A DNA stretch of 64,000 nt from PALSA-607 sp036501485 (GCA_036501485.1 DASYAG010000126.1:101331-165330), one strand, 5' to 3'; shown: positions 33,321 to 42,980, counted from the stretch's first letter. Program-made: numbers and translations. The notes: generated by a model not told the origin, from the letters alone.

Positions 33321-35009
33321 ATGAGCGAAAACGGGGATAGCAGCGAATACGGACCTCAGCACGGCGACGCCCCTGGTGGCCTCGGCGACATGCTGTCCAG
33401 CGGGTCGATAGAGCGGCCCCCGCGTCGCAACCTCGCCGCGATCGTCGTCAGCCTTGTCGCGGTACTCGCGGTCATTGGCGGCGGGGTGGCGTACGTCGGC
33501 TACCACAAGCTCGCGAGCTCCGGCGCCCAGCCCGATGAATGGGCACCGGCGTCGTCCGTTGCGTACATAAAGATCGACCTCGACCCGGCGGCGTCCGAGA
33601 AGATCGCGGCACTGCGCTTCGAGCAGAAGTTCCCCGACGCGCCGCACGTCACCAGCGCCGACCAGCTCAAGGACGCCCTGCTCAGCGAAGCGTTCGACCA
33701 GCCGTCGAGCAACATCGACTACGCCACCGATATCAAGCCATGGCTCGGCGATCGGGTCGCTTTGGCGGCCTATCCCGACGCGAGCGGCAAGATCCAGCCG
33801 GTCGGCATCCTCCAGGTGAAGGACGCCACGCAGGCCCAGGCTGGTTTGACCAAGCTGATCCACACCGGCGACGGCGTCATGAGCACAGCCGGATTCGCCA
33901 TTGAAGACGACTACGCGATCGTCGGTCCGTCGCAAGCGGCGGTCGACGCTGCGGTCGCCGCCGCTCGCACTTCGAGCATCACCGCGAGCAACCAATACGC
34001 GGCCGACGTCGCGACGCTGGGCGGCGACCGGATCGTGACCGCGTGGGCCGACCTCGGCGCGGCATCCAAGTACATCGCCAAGATGCAAGCCGCCGACCTC
34101 AGCGGCGCCCTCAACTCTCTTAGCTCGGCGAGTTCCAGCACCGGCAGCGGTTGGGTCAGCAGCAGCGGTTCGGGCAGCAGCGACACTGGCGGCCTTGCCA
34201 GCCTTGCCCCGGGCAGTGTCACGAGCGTTATCGGCCACAGCGACATCAGTGGCCTCGCGGGGTTGACCGGCACCCAAGGTCTCACGAACGAGCTCAAAGG
34301 CCGCCTCGTGCTCGGCCTCAGCCTGCAGTCCGGTTACGCCGAGATCAGCGGTCGCGTGATCGGCGGTGACACGACCGGGATTTCGAGCCAGAACGCGGAC
34401 GCCGGTGCGCTGCTGGGTCAGCTGCCGGCTGGGTCAGTCGCTGGCGTCGCAGTTTCGGGTATCGGCGCGGCCGTCAGCAAAGAGCTCACGACGCTCGAAT
34501 CCGGACCGCTGGCCTCCCTCGGCTTCAAGGACGAACTCGACGCCGCGAGCGCTCAGCTCGGCATCAGCTTGCCCGGTGACGCCGTCAACCTGATCGGCAA
34601 CGGGGTCGCGATCAGCCTCGACAGTGTGCCGGCCGACGGAGTAAAGCCGCTGTTCACTGGCATCGCCGAACCGACCGACGTCGCGAGCGGACTCAAGACC
34701 GCCAAGGCACTCGCCGGGCTGCTCACCACCAACGGCACTCCGGCCACAGCCACGGCGTCCGGTTCACATGTCATCGTCACAAACGACGCGGCGGCATCGG
34801 GCGCGCTGGGCAACGACGCTGGGTTCAAGTCGGCGATGTCGGGCATGCCCGACGACGTCGTGGCCGCCGCCTACGTCAACCTCGCCGGGATCTGGCCGGC
34901 GGCGGGCAGCAAGGTGCCCAGCGACCTCCAGCACTTGACCGGCATCGGTACCTACGAAGCACTCGACGGCAGCGACATCACCTTCAGCGTCCGGGTAACC
35001 GTCAACTAA
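33321..35009 (+). CDS. DUF3352 domain-containing membrane protein
   Basis: A 562-residue protein with a 37-residue hydrophilic N-terminus, one membrane helix (NLAAIVVSLVAVLAVIGGGVAYVGY, about 38-62) and a large extracytoplasmic domain of the DUF3352 type (PDEWAPASSVAYIKIDLDPAASEKIAALRF, LGDRVALAAYPD, VIVGPSQAAVDAAV). A Gly/Ser-rich insert occurs around residues 270-300. The family is common in actinobacteria, without a known function. Stand-alone gene with its own promoter region of about 140 bases. Confidence 0.88.
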   Translation: MSENGDSSEYGPQHGDAPGGLGDMLSSGSIERPPRRNLAAIVVSLVAVLAVIGGGVAYVGYHKLASSGAQPDEWAPASSVAYIKIDLDPAASEKIAALRFEQKFPDAPHVTSADQLKDALLSEAFDQPSSNIDYATDIKPWLGDRVALAAYPDASGKIQPVGILQVKDATQAQAGLTKLIHTGDGVMSTAGFAIEDDYAIVGPSQAAVDAAVAAARTSSITASNQYAADVATLGGDRIVTAWADLGAASKYIAKMQAADLSGALNSLSSASSSTGSGWVSSSGSGSSDTGGLASLAPGSVTSVIGHSDISGLAGLTGTQGLTNELKGRLVLGLSLQSGYAEISGRVIGGDTTGISSQNADAGALLGQLPAGSVAGVAVSGIGAAVSKELTTLESGPLASLGFKDELDAASAQLGISLPGDAVNLIGNGVAISLDSVPADGVKPLFTGIAEPTDVASGLKTAKALAGLLTTNGTPATATASGSHVIVTNDAAASGALGNDAGFKSAMSGMPDDVVAAAYVNLAGIWPAAGSKVPSDLQHLTGIGTYEALDGSDITFSVRVTVN

Positions 35010-35079
35010 CAGGTACCTGTGTCCCCACCACTGCTCGCAACGGCGCAGCAGCAGGCGGGGAGCGACTAACGTTGACCGG

Positions 35080-37662
35080 ATGAGCCCGGCCCAGATCGAT
35101 CTCGTCAACTGGTTGCGCGAGCAGCCTGACGACGATCTTGCGCGGCTGCTCATGGCCCGGCCCGACCTGCTGCACCCCGTTCCGTCTGACATCGAGGTGC
35201 TCGCAACCCGCGCGGCCGGGCGCGCATCTGTCGAGATTGCGCTGGACCGACTCGACGTCGGCGCCCTGCAGGTCGTCGAGGCGATGGTGTTGTCTCCCGA
35301 CCCGACTGACACCGCGGCGGTGGCCACACTGCTCGCCGTGACGCCCGAGCAACTGACTCCTGCGCTCGACCGGCTACGCGAGGCAGTGGTGGTCTGGGGT
35401 CGCGGCGATCAACTAAGGCTGCTCCCCGTCGTCCGCGATCTGATGCCTGCACCCGCAGCCCTCGGACCGCCCGCTCGCAACCTGCTCGAACATGTTGCGC
35501 GCGGCCAACTGGCCGGCCTGCTCGCCGATCTGGGCCTGACGAACGTCGGCGATCCGACGCTGAGCATCGCTGCCGCCGCGACCGCGGTCGACGCGATAGC
35601 CGACATGCTCGAAGATCCGGCGCAGCTGGGCGAGTTACTCAGCCGGGCACCTGAGGCCGCTCGCGAAGTCGTCGACCTGCTCGCCGTCGGCCCGCCGACC
35701 GGTCGAATCCCTGCCGCCCGGCGACCCGTCGATGCTGCGACCGCCGACTCACCGGTCCGCTGGCTGCTCGCGCACGCCCTGCTAATCGCGGTCGACGACT
35801 TCACCGTTGTACTGCCCCGCGAGGTCGCATTGCACGTGCGCGGTGGCCGCGCTTTCGGTGCAGTCGAGCTCGATCCGCCGGACGCTCACAGCACGAAGCA
35901 CAAGCAGGCGGACGTCGATGGGAGCGCCGCCGGACAGGCCTTCACCGTCGTCCGCCTGATTGAGGCATTGCTCGAACGGTGGGGTGTCGAGCCGCCGGGT
36001 GTGTTGCGGGCGGGCGGGGTTGGGGTTCGCGATCTGCGCCGCACCGCGCGTGATCTCGAGCTCGATGAACGGGGCGCCGCATTGATGATCGAGGTGGCGC
36101 ATGCGGCCGGCCTGATCGCCCCCGACGGGGAGGCTGCCGACAGCTGGCTGCCGACAACGGGTTATGACCTGTGGCTGGCGAAGTCGGTCGCCGACCGGTG
36201 GGTGCTCCTCGTAAGTGCCTGGCTGGTGACCACGCGGGTGCCCGGATTGGTCGGTCGTCGGGAGCTGCCGTTCATCCGGGCGAACGCCGACCCCGACGCA
36301 CCCGAGCGGCCGCAGCCGGCGGCCAACGCGCTCGGCGTCGATCTCGATCGTGCCTTGGCGCCGATCGTCCGTCGCGAGGTTCTCGAGCTCCTGCTGCGCT
36401 CACCGGCAGGCGAAGCTCCGACCCCCGCCTCGATCAGTGAGTCGTTGCAGTGGTCATGGCCGCGACGCGGCGGGCGGCTGCGCGACGACCTCGCCGCCTG
36501 GACGATCGAAGAGGCCGAACTGCTCGGGCTCACGGGCCGCGGCGCCCTCTCGTCCTTCGCGCGGCCACTGTGCGCCGGCCTTTACGCGATCCCCGAAACT
36601 TCAGGGCCGGACGCCGAGATGGTGGCCGTCGGCGACGATCCTGCGGCTGTCACCGCGGCGCTGCTTGCCGAACTGCTGCCGCAGCCGCTTGATCATGTGC
36701 TCCTGCAAGCCGACCTCACGGCGGTCGCGCCCGGTCCGCTCGAAAGCGACCTTGCTCGCGAACTCGCGATGACCGCCGACATCGAATCGACTGGCGGAGC
36801 GACCGTCTTTCGGTTCAGCGACACGTCGATCAGGCGCGCACTCGATGCCGGGCGCAGTGCCGCCGACCTGCACACATTGCTGGCTGCGCGGTCCCGCACG
36901 CCCGTGCCGCAGCCGCTTACTTACCTGATCGACGATGTCGCCCGTCGGCACGGGCGGATCAGAATCGGGCTCGCCGGTTCTTATGTTCGCTGCGACGACG
37001 ATGGGCTGCTCAATGAGGTGCTCGCCGACCGCCGGGTCGAGAGCCTGCGGCTGCGCCGGCTGGCGCCGTCCGTCCTTGTCAGCCCGCTGGCTCCGGAGCG
37101 GGTCGCCGAACGGCTGCGCGAAGTCGGCTACGCCCCCGCAGCGGAAAGTCCCGATGGGGCGTTGCTGCTCCGCCGTCCCGATTCAGGACGAGCCCCGTCG
37201 CGGCCTCGACCGATTCGACGACGTCCTGAGCTTTCGACACCCGCTGCGTCGGTCGTGTCGGTCGCCGTCAGGGCGATTCGCGGCGGCGACCGCGCGGTGA
37301 CCTCGACCCGCGGCGCCGTAGTGGGCGGTGCGACTTCGGACGTCGTGCCGCATTCGGCGTCGACCGAGACCTTGGCGATTCTGCAAGACGCGCTGCGGTC
37401 AGGGCGGGCGGTTTGGATCGGCTACCTCAACGCGCAGGGTCAGGCGAGCAATCGCATCATCGAGCCGCAACGCCTGGCCGGCGGCTACCTGACCGCGTTC
37501 GACTATCGGCGCGACGAACCCCGAACGTTCGCGGTGCACCGGATCACCGGGGTCGCCGAACTAACCGAGGGCGAGATCGACTCCGTCAGTGACAGAGTCA
37601 CCGGCGCCGACGACCGCGGCCTAAACGCCGATGAGCCAACACCTGGGACAATGGTCAAGTGA
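35080..37662 (+). CDS. Helicase-associated domain protein with C-terminal WYL-like domain, XPB partner
   Basis: An 860-residue protein that overlaps the XPB gene by 4 bases. The N-terminal and central parts are of the actinobacterial helicase-associated type (NWLREQPDDDLARLLMARPDLL, HVLLQADLTAVAPGPLESDLARELAM, VRCDDDGLLNEVL), lacking Walker motifs. Residues about 770-850 (LAILQDALRSGRAVWIGYLNAQGQ...RIIEPQRLAGGYLTAFDYR...FAVHRITGV) match a WYL domain, a fold that often senses nucleic-acid or nucleotide ligands. The pairing with XPB suggests a shared DNA-repair role; its exact part is unknown. Confidence 0.85.
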   Translation: MSPAQIDLVNWLREQPDDDLARLLMARPDLLHPVPSDIEVLATRAAGRASVEIALDRLDVGALQVVEAMVLSPDPTDTAAVATLLAVTPEQLTPALDRLREAVVVWGRGDQLRLLPVVRDLMPAPAALGPPARNLLEHVARGQLAGLLADLGLTNVGDPTLSIAAAATAVDAIADMLEDPAQLGELLSRAPEAAREVVDLLAVGPPTGRIPAARRPVDAATADSPVRWLLAHALLIAVDDFTVVLPREVALHVRGGRAFGAVELDPPDAHSTKHKQADVDGSAAGQAFTVVRLIEALLERWGVEPPGVLRAGGVGVRDLRRTARDLELDERGAALMIEVAHAAGLIAPDGEAADSWLPTTGYDLWLAKSVADRWVLLVSAWLVTTRVPGLVGRRELPFIRANADPDAPERPQPAANALGVDLDRALAPIVRREVLELLLRSPAGEAPTPASISESLQWSWPRRGGRLRDDLAAWTIEEAELLGLTGRGALSSFARPLCAGLYAIPETSGPDAEMVAVGDDPAAVTAALLAELLPQPLDHVLLQADLTAVAPGPLESDLARELAMTADIESTGGATVFRFSDTSIRRALDAGRSAADLHTLLAARSRTPVPQPLTYLIDDVARRHGRIRIGLAGSYVRCDDDGLLNEVLADRRVESLRLRRLAPSVLVSPLAPERVAERLREVGYAPAAESPDGALLLRRPDSGRAPSRPRPIRRRPELSTPAASVVSVAVRAIRGGDRAVTSTRGAVVGGATSDVVPHSASTETLAILQDALRSGRAVWIGYLNAQGQASNRIIEPQRLAGGYLTAFDYRRDEPRTFAVHRITGVAELTEGEIDSVSDRVTGADDRGLNADEPTPGTMVK

Positions 37663-39311
37663 CCGACGGACCCCTGATCGTGCAATCCGATAAGACACTG
37701 CTCCTCGAGGTAGACCACGAACTCGCGGGTGAGTGCCGTCGGGCGATCGCGCCGTTCGCAGAACTCGAACGTTCTCCCGAACACGTTCACACGTACCGCC
37801 TCACGCCGTTAGGCCTGTGGAATGCGCGGGCCGCCGGGCACGACGCCGAAGAGGTTGTCGACGCGCTGCTGAAGTACAGCCGTTACGCGGTGCCGCACGC
37901 GTTGCTGATCGACGTCGCCGAGACGATGGCGCGCTACGGCCGCTTGCAACTGACCAACGACCCCGCGCACGGGTTGGTTTTGCGCTCGATCGACCGCGCG
38001 GTCCTCGAGGAAGTGCTGCGCAGCCCGAAGGTTGCGCCGATGATCGGCGTACGGCTTGATGACGAGGCCGTCGTCATTCATCCGAGCGAGCGCGGTCACC
38101 TCAAGCAGGTATTGCTCAAGCTCGGCTGGCCCGCCGAAGACCTCGCGGGCTACGTCGATGGCGAGGCGCACGCGATCGCGCTACAAGAGGACGGCTGGGC
38201 GATCCGGCCCTATCAACTCGAAGCGGTCGAGGGCTTCTGGCACGGCGGCTCTGGTGTCGTGGTGCTGCCGTGTGGTGCAGGCAAGACCATCGTCGGCGCA
38301 GCTGCCATGGCGAAGGCGCAGGCGACCACGTTGATTTTGGTGACAAACACCGTTGCCGCACGTCAGTGGCGTCACGAACTGCTCAAGCGCACGTCACTCA
38401 CCGAGGACGAGATCGGCGAATATTCCGGCGCCAAGAAGGAAATTCGCCCCGTCACGATCGCGACGTACCAGGTCATGACGACGCGTCGCAAGGGCGTCTA
38501 CGCGCACCTCGAGCTCTTCGACGAACGCGACTGGGGCCTCATCATTTACGACGAGGTGCACCTGCTGCCGGCGCCGATCTTTCGCTTCACCGCTGACATT
38601 CAGTCGCGTCGCCGGTTGGGATTGACGGCGACGTTGGTGCGAGAAGACGGCCGCGAGGGCGACGTGTTCAGCCTGATCGGTCCGAAGCGTTACGACGCGC
38701 CATGGAAGGACATCGAGGCGCAGGGCTACATCGCGCCGGCCGACTGCGTCGAGGTACGTGTCACCCTGACCGAGCACGAGCGCCTTCTGTACGCGACGGC
38801 CGAACCCGAAGAGCGCTACCGGCTCGCGGCGACGACCGAAACGAAGATGAAGGTGATCGAGGCACTCGCCGCCCGGCACGCTGACGACCAGTTGCTCGTC
38901 ATCGGCCAATATCTCGACCAGCTCGACGAATTAGGCGAGCGCCTCGGCGTCCCGGTCATCAAGGGTGACACCACAGTGAAGGAGCGCGAGCGGCTTTACG
39001 ACCTGTTCCGAACTGGTGAGATCACCACGCTGGTCGTGTCGAAAGTGGCCAACTTCTCGATCGACTTGCCGGAGGCATCGGTCGCCATTCAAGTGTCGGG
39101 ATCCTTCGGCTCGCGTCAAGAAGAGGCGCAGCGTCTCGGGCGGTTGCTGCGTCCGAAGCACGACGGTCGCACCGCACGTTTCTACGCGGTCGTCGCGCGC
39201 GACACGATCGACCAGGAGTACGCCGCGCACCGCCAGCGATTCCTGGCCGAGCAGGGCTACGCGTACCGAATCATCGACGCCGACGACATCCTGGCCGGCG
39301 AAGAGATCTAG
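37659..39311 (+). CDS. DNA repair helicase XPB
   Basis: A 550-residue SF2 helicase of the XPB/Rad25 group found in actinobacteria. An N-terminal damage-recognition-like domain is followed by RPYQLEAVEGF, Walker A LPCGAGKT (about 203-210), the DEVH box in IIYDEVHLLP (about 298-301), motif III with the RED motif (LTATLVREDGRE), and the second RecA domain ending QEEAQRLGRLLRPK (motif VI). The GTG start overlaps the upstream partner's stop. Bacterial XPB unwinds 3'-5'; its repair pathway is not settled. Confidence 0.95.
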   Translation: MTDGPLIVQSDKTLLLEVDHELAGECRRAIAPFAELERSPEHVHTYRLTPLGLWNARAAGHDAEEVVDALLKYSRYAVPHALLIDVAETMARYGRLQLTNDPAHGLVLRSIDRAVLEEVLRSPKVAPMIGVRLDDEAVVIHPSERGHLKQVLLKLGWPAEDLAGYVDGEAHAIALQEDGWAIRPYQLEAVEGFWHGGSGVVVLPCGAGKTIVGAAAMAKAQATTLILVTNTVAARQWRHELLKRTSLTEDEIGEYSGAKKEIRPVTIATYQVMTTRRKGVYAHLELFDERDWGLIIYDEVHLLPAPIFRFTADIQSRRRLGLTATLVREDGREGDVFSLIGPKRYDAPWKDIEAQGYIAPADCVEVRVTLTEHERLLYATAEPEERYRLAATTETKMKVIEALAARHADDQLLVIGQYLDQLDELGERLGVPVIKGDTTVKERERLYDLFRTGEITTLVVSKVANFSIDLPEASVAIQVSGSFGSRQEEAQRLGRLLRPKHDGRTARFYAVVARDTIDQEYAAHRQRFLAEQGYAYRIIDADDILAGEEI

Positions 39312-39322
39312 TCGGCTCGGCA

Positions 39323-39392
39323 CTTCGCATCCCGGGTGGTCGTTCAGCCGGTCAATTTGTCGCGGTTGTGGAGCCACCAGGGATGCGAAGTC
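39323..39392. terminator. Large imperfect hairpin between convergent XPB and membrane-protein genes
   Basis: Arms ACTTCGCATCCCGGGTGG (39323-39340) and CCACCAGGGATGCGAAGT (39375-39392) pair in 17 of 18 positions, with a 34-base loop. The right arm lies inside the end of the minus-strand gene. It is likely a bidirectional transcription barrier; there is no T-run. Confidence 0.55.
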
Positions 39393-40035
39393 GGGTGCGG
39401 TGGGTGAAGCCGATCGCTACCACCGCGACCCCAAGCGCCAGCTCGGTTGCATAGACCGCCCACGCCGCAGCGCCGGAGCCAGCGGTGAGTCCCCAGCCCG
39501 GAATGATCCGTGCGATCAGCGGCAGGCCGGTGCTCGCCGAGAGCACGTGATGCCTGATTGGCCCGAGCGCCAGCATCGCGAGTGGCTCGGCGATCAGCAG
39601 CCCGCCCGCGAGGAGCGACGTGCGGGCAGTTGGACGTCGCCGCCACCAGGAGCCGAGTGCACCGAAGACGGGGCCGGTGATGATGCCCCCTTCAAAGTAG
39701 GCGCGGTTACCCGTGAGTTCCAGCCGCAGATCACCAATAAAGCCGTGCCCGCCAAGGTTTTCGACGAGGGTACTGAGCAGGTAGAAGCCGGCGAGTGCGA
39801 CGAGGGTTGCGGCTAACCCGATCACGGCGCCGCGCCCAATCCGCGGACTTTGCATGCCGGCAAAGAACGCCACCAACAACCACGGCGTGCTGAGGTTACC
39901 CAGCGCATTTCGCGCCTGCGAGACCTCAGCGATCCCGCCGGTGTTCTGGCCCTTGGCCCAAGCAGCAAGCAACCCGAAAGCGAAGGCAGCAAGCAGGACG
40001 GCGGTGATCCGCGTCGCTGCCGATCGTGAAACCAC
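39352..40035 (-). CDS. Polytopic membrane protein of unknown function
   Basis: A 227-residue protein with about six hydrophobic segments, starting SRSAATRITAVLLAAFAFGLLAAWAKGQ and including STPWLLVAFFAGM and GGIITGPVFGALGSWW. It resembles short actinobacterial membrane proteins annotated only by DUF number (possibly DUF6518), but I am not certain. It is convergent with XPB. No catalytic or binding motif is visible. Confidence 0.75.
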   Translation of the reverse strand: MVSRSAATRITAVLLAAFAFGLLAAWAKGQNTGGIAEVSQARNALGNLSTPWLLVAFFAGMQSPRIGRGAVIGLAATLVALAGFYLLSTLVENLGGHGFIGDLRLELTGNRAYFEGGIITGPVFGALGSWWRRRPTARTSLLAGGLLIAEPLAMLALGPIRHHVLSASTGLPLIARIIPGWGLTAGSGAAAWAVYATELALGVAVVAIGFTHRTRLRIPGGSTTATN

Positions 40036-40148
40036 CTCGCGAGGCTACGACTAAAAGGCCGCTGCGGCCAACGAAATCCGGCGGACGCGAACCACTTCGG
40101 CGTCTACGCGGTCGGGCAACACGAACGACTTGCGCGCAGATTACGGGG

Positions 40149-40574
40149 TTAGGCGGACGCGACGTCCTGCCACGGGAAGGGCGCAAGATCAGGCTCGACC
40201 CAGCCGTCCTTGGCTAGCACGTCCGCCAACGTGGTCGAGCGGTAGAACCGTGAAAGTAGCCGCTTATCAAGCAGGGCAGAGTTCCGTTCGACAAACGCAT
40301 CGAAGTCGCCGTCGGGGTGCTCGTCGACGTGATAGCCGACGAGTTCGACCCAGGCACGGCTCACCGTCGCGTGATACTTCTGCGGTGCACCCGCATATCG
40401 CGCAGTGCTCTGGATTCCTTCGCTCACAAGGGAAATCGCCCTCGGCGTGCCACAACTTCGAACCGCCAGCCAGGTGAGCTGAACATGCTGCCGGTGGCCG
40501 AATCGTTGCGCGGTCGCCATGACCTCTGCCATGAGCGTTTCGAAGGTCGGCTCACCTACGTCGTCATTTGTCAC
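40149..40574 (-). CDS. Conserved hypothetical cytoplasmic protein
   Basis: About 141 residues from GTG 40574, with a GGGAG 9 bases upstream. The sequence FGHRQHVQLTWLAVRSCGTPRAI, GAPQKYHATVSRAWVELVGYHV, DFDAFVERNSALLDKRLLSRFYR and WVEPDLAPFPW is rich in conserved-looking His, Trp and Arg and clearly protein-like. The same frame stays open to 41297, but the upstream part has no such character and is antisense to the WXG100 gene. I do not recognise the family. Confidence 0.75.
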   Translation of the reverse strand: MTNDDVGEPTFETLMAEVMATAQRFGHRQHVQLTWLAVRSCGTPRAISLVSEGIQSTARYAGAPQKYHATVSRAWVELVGYHVDEHPDGDFDAFVERNSALLDKRLLSRFYRSTTLADVLAKDGWVEPDLAPFPWQDVASA

Positions 40575-40748
40575 AGCCGCGCTCTCCCGTCTTCCGCTCA
40601 GTGAAGCGTCGCCGTCGCCAGGCCCGGCCGCAACTTGTTTGCGTGGGTCGGCGGGCCTGTGGATAACGAACGCCAGCACATCGACGTCCGACTTACTCTT
40701 CGTGCCGAGTCGCGCAATCGGTGCGCCGCTCGCTATCAGGAGGTCGGC

Positions 40749-41042
40749 GTGAGCGGCATCAGGGTTACACCAGAGCAGCTGGCAAGTCTGTCGTCGCGAG
40801 TCAGCTCGGGCTCCGCAAGCATCGAGGGCGAGCTGCGGTCGTTGAGCGGTTCGCTCGCGCCGCTCGGCAGCGACTGGGCCGGTGTTGCACAGCAGCGGTT
40901 CCAGGCGCTGTGGGCGGAATGGCAGAAGTCCGCCGAGGGCCTGCGCGATGCGCTCGGCGGTATCAGCCAATTGCTCGGCCAGGCGAGCACCAGCTACGCC
41001 GAAGCGGAGCGCCAGATCGCGGCAAGCTTCGGCACCGTCTAA
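40749..41042 (+). CDS. WXG100 family (ESAT-6-like) protein
   Basis: A 97-residue helical-hairpin protein: VTPEQLASLSSRVSSGSASIEGELRSLSG, the central turn motif DWAGVAQQRF (W-x-G), and the second helix ALWAEWQKSAEGLRDALGGISQLLGQAS. Length and motif are those of type VII secretion substrates. The GTG at 40749 has AGGAGG 5 bases upstream. No EccC ATPase, partner Esx gene or other T7SS component is nearby, so it is an orphan copy here. Confidence 0.92.
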   Translation: MSGIRVTPEQLASLSSRVSSGSASIEGELRSLSGSLAPLGSDWAGVAQQRFQALWAEWQKSAEGLRDALGGISQLLGQASTSYAEAERQIAASFGTV

Positions 41043-41146
41043 GGCGCGCGCCTCACGGTCCGACGGAGCACATCGTGCGCATTCGCTGCCCTCCCAGGGC
41101 CGTAAGTGCGCACGATTGGGGGTTGGCTGGCCGGCCACATGCAGAC

Positions 41147-41176
41147 GGGCGGCGTCCGGTTTCCCGGACGCCGCCC
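41147..41176. terminator. Strong hairpin terminator between WXG100 gene and groEL
   Basis: Perfect 13-bp GC stem (GGGCGGCGTCCGG / CCGGACGCCGCCC) with a 4-base loop. On the plus strand TTCTTA follows, serving the WXG100 gene; on the minus strand it sits 20 bases after the groEL stop. It probably works in both directions. Confidence 0.8.
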
Positions 41177-41196
41177 TTCTTAGGAGCAGGTTGGAC

Positions 41197-42819
41197 TTAG
41201 AAGTCCATGTCCCCGCCGCCGCCGCCACCCTGAGGTGCCGGGTTCTTCTCCGGCTTCTCAGCGATGACAACTTCGGTGGTGAGGAACAGTGCGGCAATCG
41301 ACGCTGCGTTCTGGAGCGCGGAGCGGGTGACCTTGGCGGGGTCGATGATGCCGGCCTTGATCAGGTCGACGTACTCACCGGTGGCCGCGTTCAGGCCCCA
41401 GCCGGGCTCGAGGTTGCGCACCTTCTCGACCACGACGCCGCCTTCGAGGCCAGCGTTGATCGCGATCTGCTTGAGTGGTGCCTCGAGGGCGATCTCGACG
41501 ATGCGAGCGCCAGTGGCCTCGTCACCTTCGAGGTTGAGCTTCTCGAATGCGGTGCGACCGGCCTGCAGCAGCGCGACGCCACCACCAGCCACGATGCCCT
41601 CTTCGACAGCGGCCTTCGCGTTGCGAACCGCGTCTTCGATGCGGTGCTTGCGCTCCTTGAGCTCGACCTCGGTGGCCGCGCCCGCCTTGATGACTGCAAC
41701 GCCGCCGGCCAGCTTGGCCAACCGCTCCTGCAGCTTCTCCTTGTCGTAGTCGGAGTCGCTCTTCTCGATTTCGGCGCGGATCTGGTTGACGCGACCAGCG
41801 ATCTGCTCGGCGTCACCGCCACCCTCGACGATGGTCGTCTCGTCCTTGGTGACGACGACCTTGCGCGCCTTACCGAGCAGGTCGAGACCAGCGGTCTCGA
41901 GCTTCAGGCCGACTTCCTCGCTGATGACCTGACCACCCGTGAGGATGGAGATGTCACCGAGCATCGCCTTGCGACGGTCACCAAAGCCGGGGGCCTTGAC
42001 GGCGACCGAGCGGAAGGTGCCGCGGATCTTGTTGACGACGAGCGTGGCGAGAGCCTCGCCCTCGACGTCCTCGGCGATGATCGCGAGCGGCTTGCCGCTC
42101 TGCATGACCTTCTCCAGCAACGGCAGGAGGTCCTTGACCGAGGCGATCTTGCTGTTGACCACGAGCACGTAGGGGTCGTCGAGGACGGCTTCCATGCGCT
42201 CGGTGTCGGTGGCGAAGTAGGGCGAGATGTAACCCTTGTCGAAGCGCATGCCCTCGGTGAGCTCGAGCTCGAGGCCGAAGGTGTTGCTCTCCTCAACGGT
42301 GATGACGCCTTCCTTGCCGACCTTGTCCATGGCCTCGGCGATCATTTCGCCGATCGCCGGGTCAGCGGCCGAGATGGAAGCGGTCGAGGCGATCTGCTCG
42401 CGAGTCTCGACGTCCTTCGCCAGAGCCAGCAGTGCCGCTGACACGCTCGCGACGGCTGCTTCGATGCCGCGCTTGAGCGCCATCGGGTTCGCGCCGGCTG
42501 CGACGTTGCGCAGGCCTTCGCGGACGAGCGCCTGGGCAAGCACAGTCGCGGTCGTCGTGCCGTCACCGGCAACGTCGTCAGTCTTCTTCGCGACTTCCTT
42601 GACGAGCTCGGCGCCGATCTTCTCGTACGGGTCTTCGAGCTCGATTTCCTTGGCAATGCTCACGCCGTCGTTGGTGATCGTGGGGGCGCCCCACTTCTTC
42701 TCCAACACGACGTTGCGGCCACGCGGGCCGAGCGTCACTTTCACGGCGTCGGCGAGCTGGTTCATACCGCGCTCGAGGGCGCGACGAGCAGTCTCGTCAT
42801 ACGCGATGATCTTGGACAT
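41197..42819 (-). CDS. groEL: Chaperonin GroEL (Hsp60), stand-alone copy
   Basis: A 540-residue Hsp60 starting MSKIIAYDETARRALERGMNQLADAV. The ATP-site segments VKVTLGPRGRNVVLEKKWG, GDGTTTATVLAQ and GGGVALLQAG are intact, and the tail ends GGGGGGDMDF (no His-rich tail). The ATG at 42819 has GGGAGG 9 bases upstream. There is no groES beside it, so this is the stand-alone second locus typical of actinobacteria. Two CIRCE-like operators upstream indicate HrcA repression and heat-shock induction. Confidence 0.98.
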   Translation of the reverse strand: MSKIIAYDETARRALERGMNQLADAVKVTLGPRGRNVVLEKKWGAPTITNDGVSIAKEIELEDPYEKIGAELVKEVAKKTDDVAGDGTTTATVLAQALVREGLRNVAAGANPMALKRGIEAAVASVSAALLALAKDVETREQIASTASISAADPAIGEMIAEAMDKVGKEGVITVEESNTFGLELELTEGMRFDKGYISPYFATDTERMEAVLDDPYVLVVNSKIASVKDLLPLLEKVMQSGKPLAIIAEDVEGEALATLVVNKIRGTFRSVAVKAPGFGDRRKAMLGDISILTGGQVISEEVGLKLETAGLDLLGKARKVVVTKDETTIVEGGGDAEQIAGRVNQIRAEIEKSDSDYDKEKLQERLAKLAGGVAVIKAGAATEVELKERKHRIEDAVRNAKAAVEEGIVAGGGVALLQAGRTAFEKLNLEGDEATGARIVEIALEAPLKQIAINAGLEGGVVVEKVRNLEPGWGLNAATGEYVDLIKAGIIDPAKVTRSALQNAASIAALFLTTEVVIAEKPEKNPAPQGGGGGGDMDF

Positions 42820-42953
42820 GCGGATGGTCCTCCCGGGTCGGGAAACGTAGCGTGCGGCCGGACTCGACGCCCGCGACGGCCGACCACACCTCACCGGTGT
42901 CATGTCCGCCGGCTCGGCAGGGTCTCGAAGGCCCGGCCATTAACTTGCTCGAA

Positions 42954-42980
42954 CTGTCACTCACGTGCTCAGAGTGCTAG
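42954..42980. promoter_or_regulatory. CIRCE-like element, groEL-proximal, degenerate
   Basis: CTGTCACTC, 9 bases, then GAGTGCTAG. The right half matches the CIRCE consensus (TTAGCACTC-N9-GAGTGCTAA) at 8 of 9 positions and the left at 6 of 9. It lies 135 bases upstream of the groEL start. HrcA is the expected repressor. Confidence 0.65.

Noticed and set aside
40575..41297. N-terminal extension of the minus-strand frame ending at 40149
   Set aside because: Only the 141 residues after GTG 40574 look protein-like; the rest is antisense to a well-supported WXG100 gene and to the groEL end.
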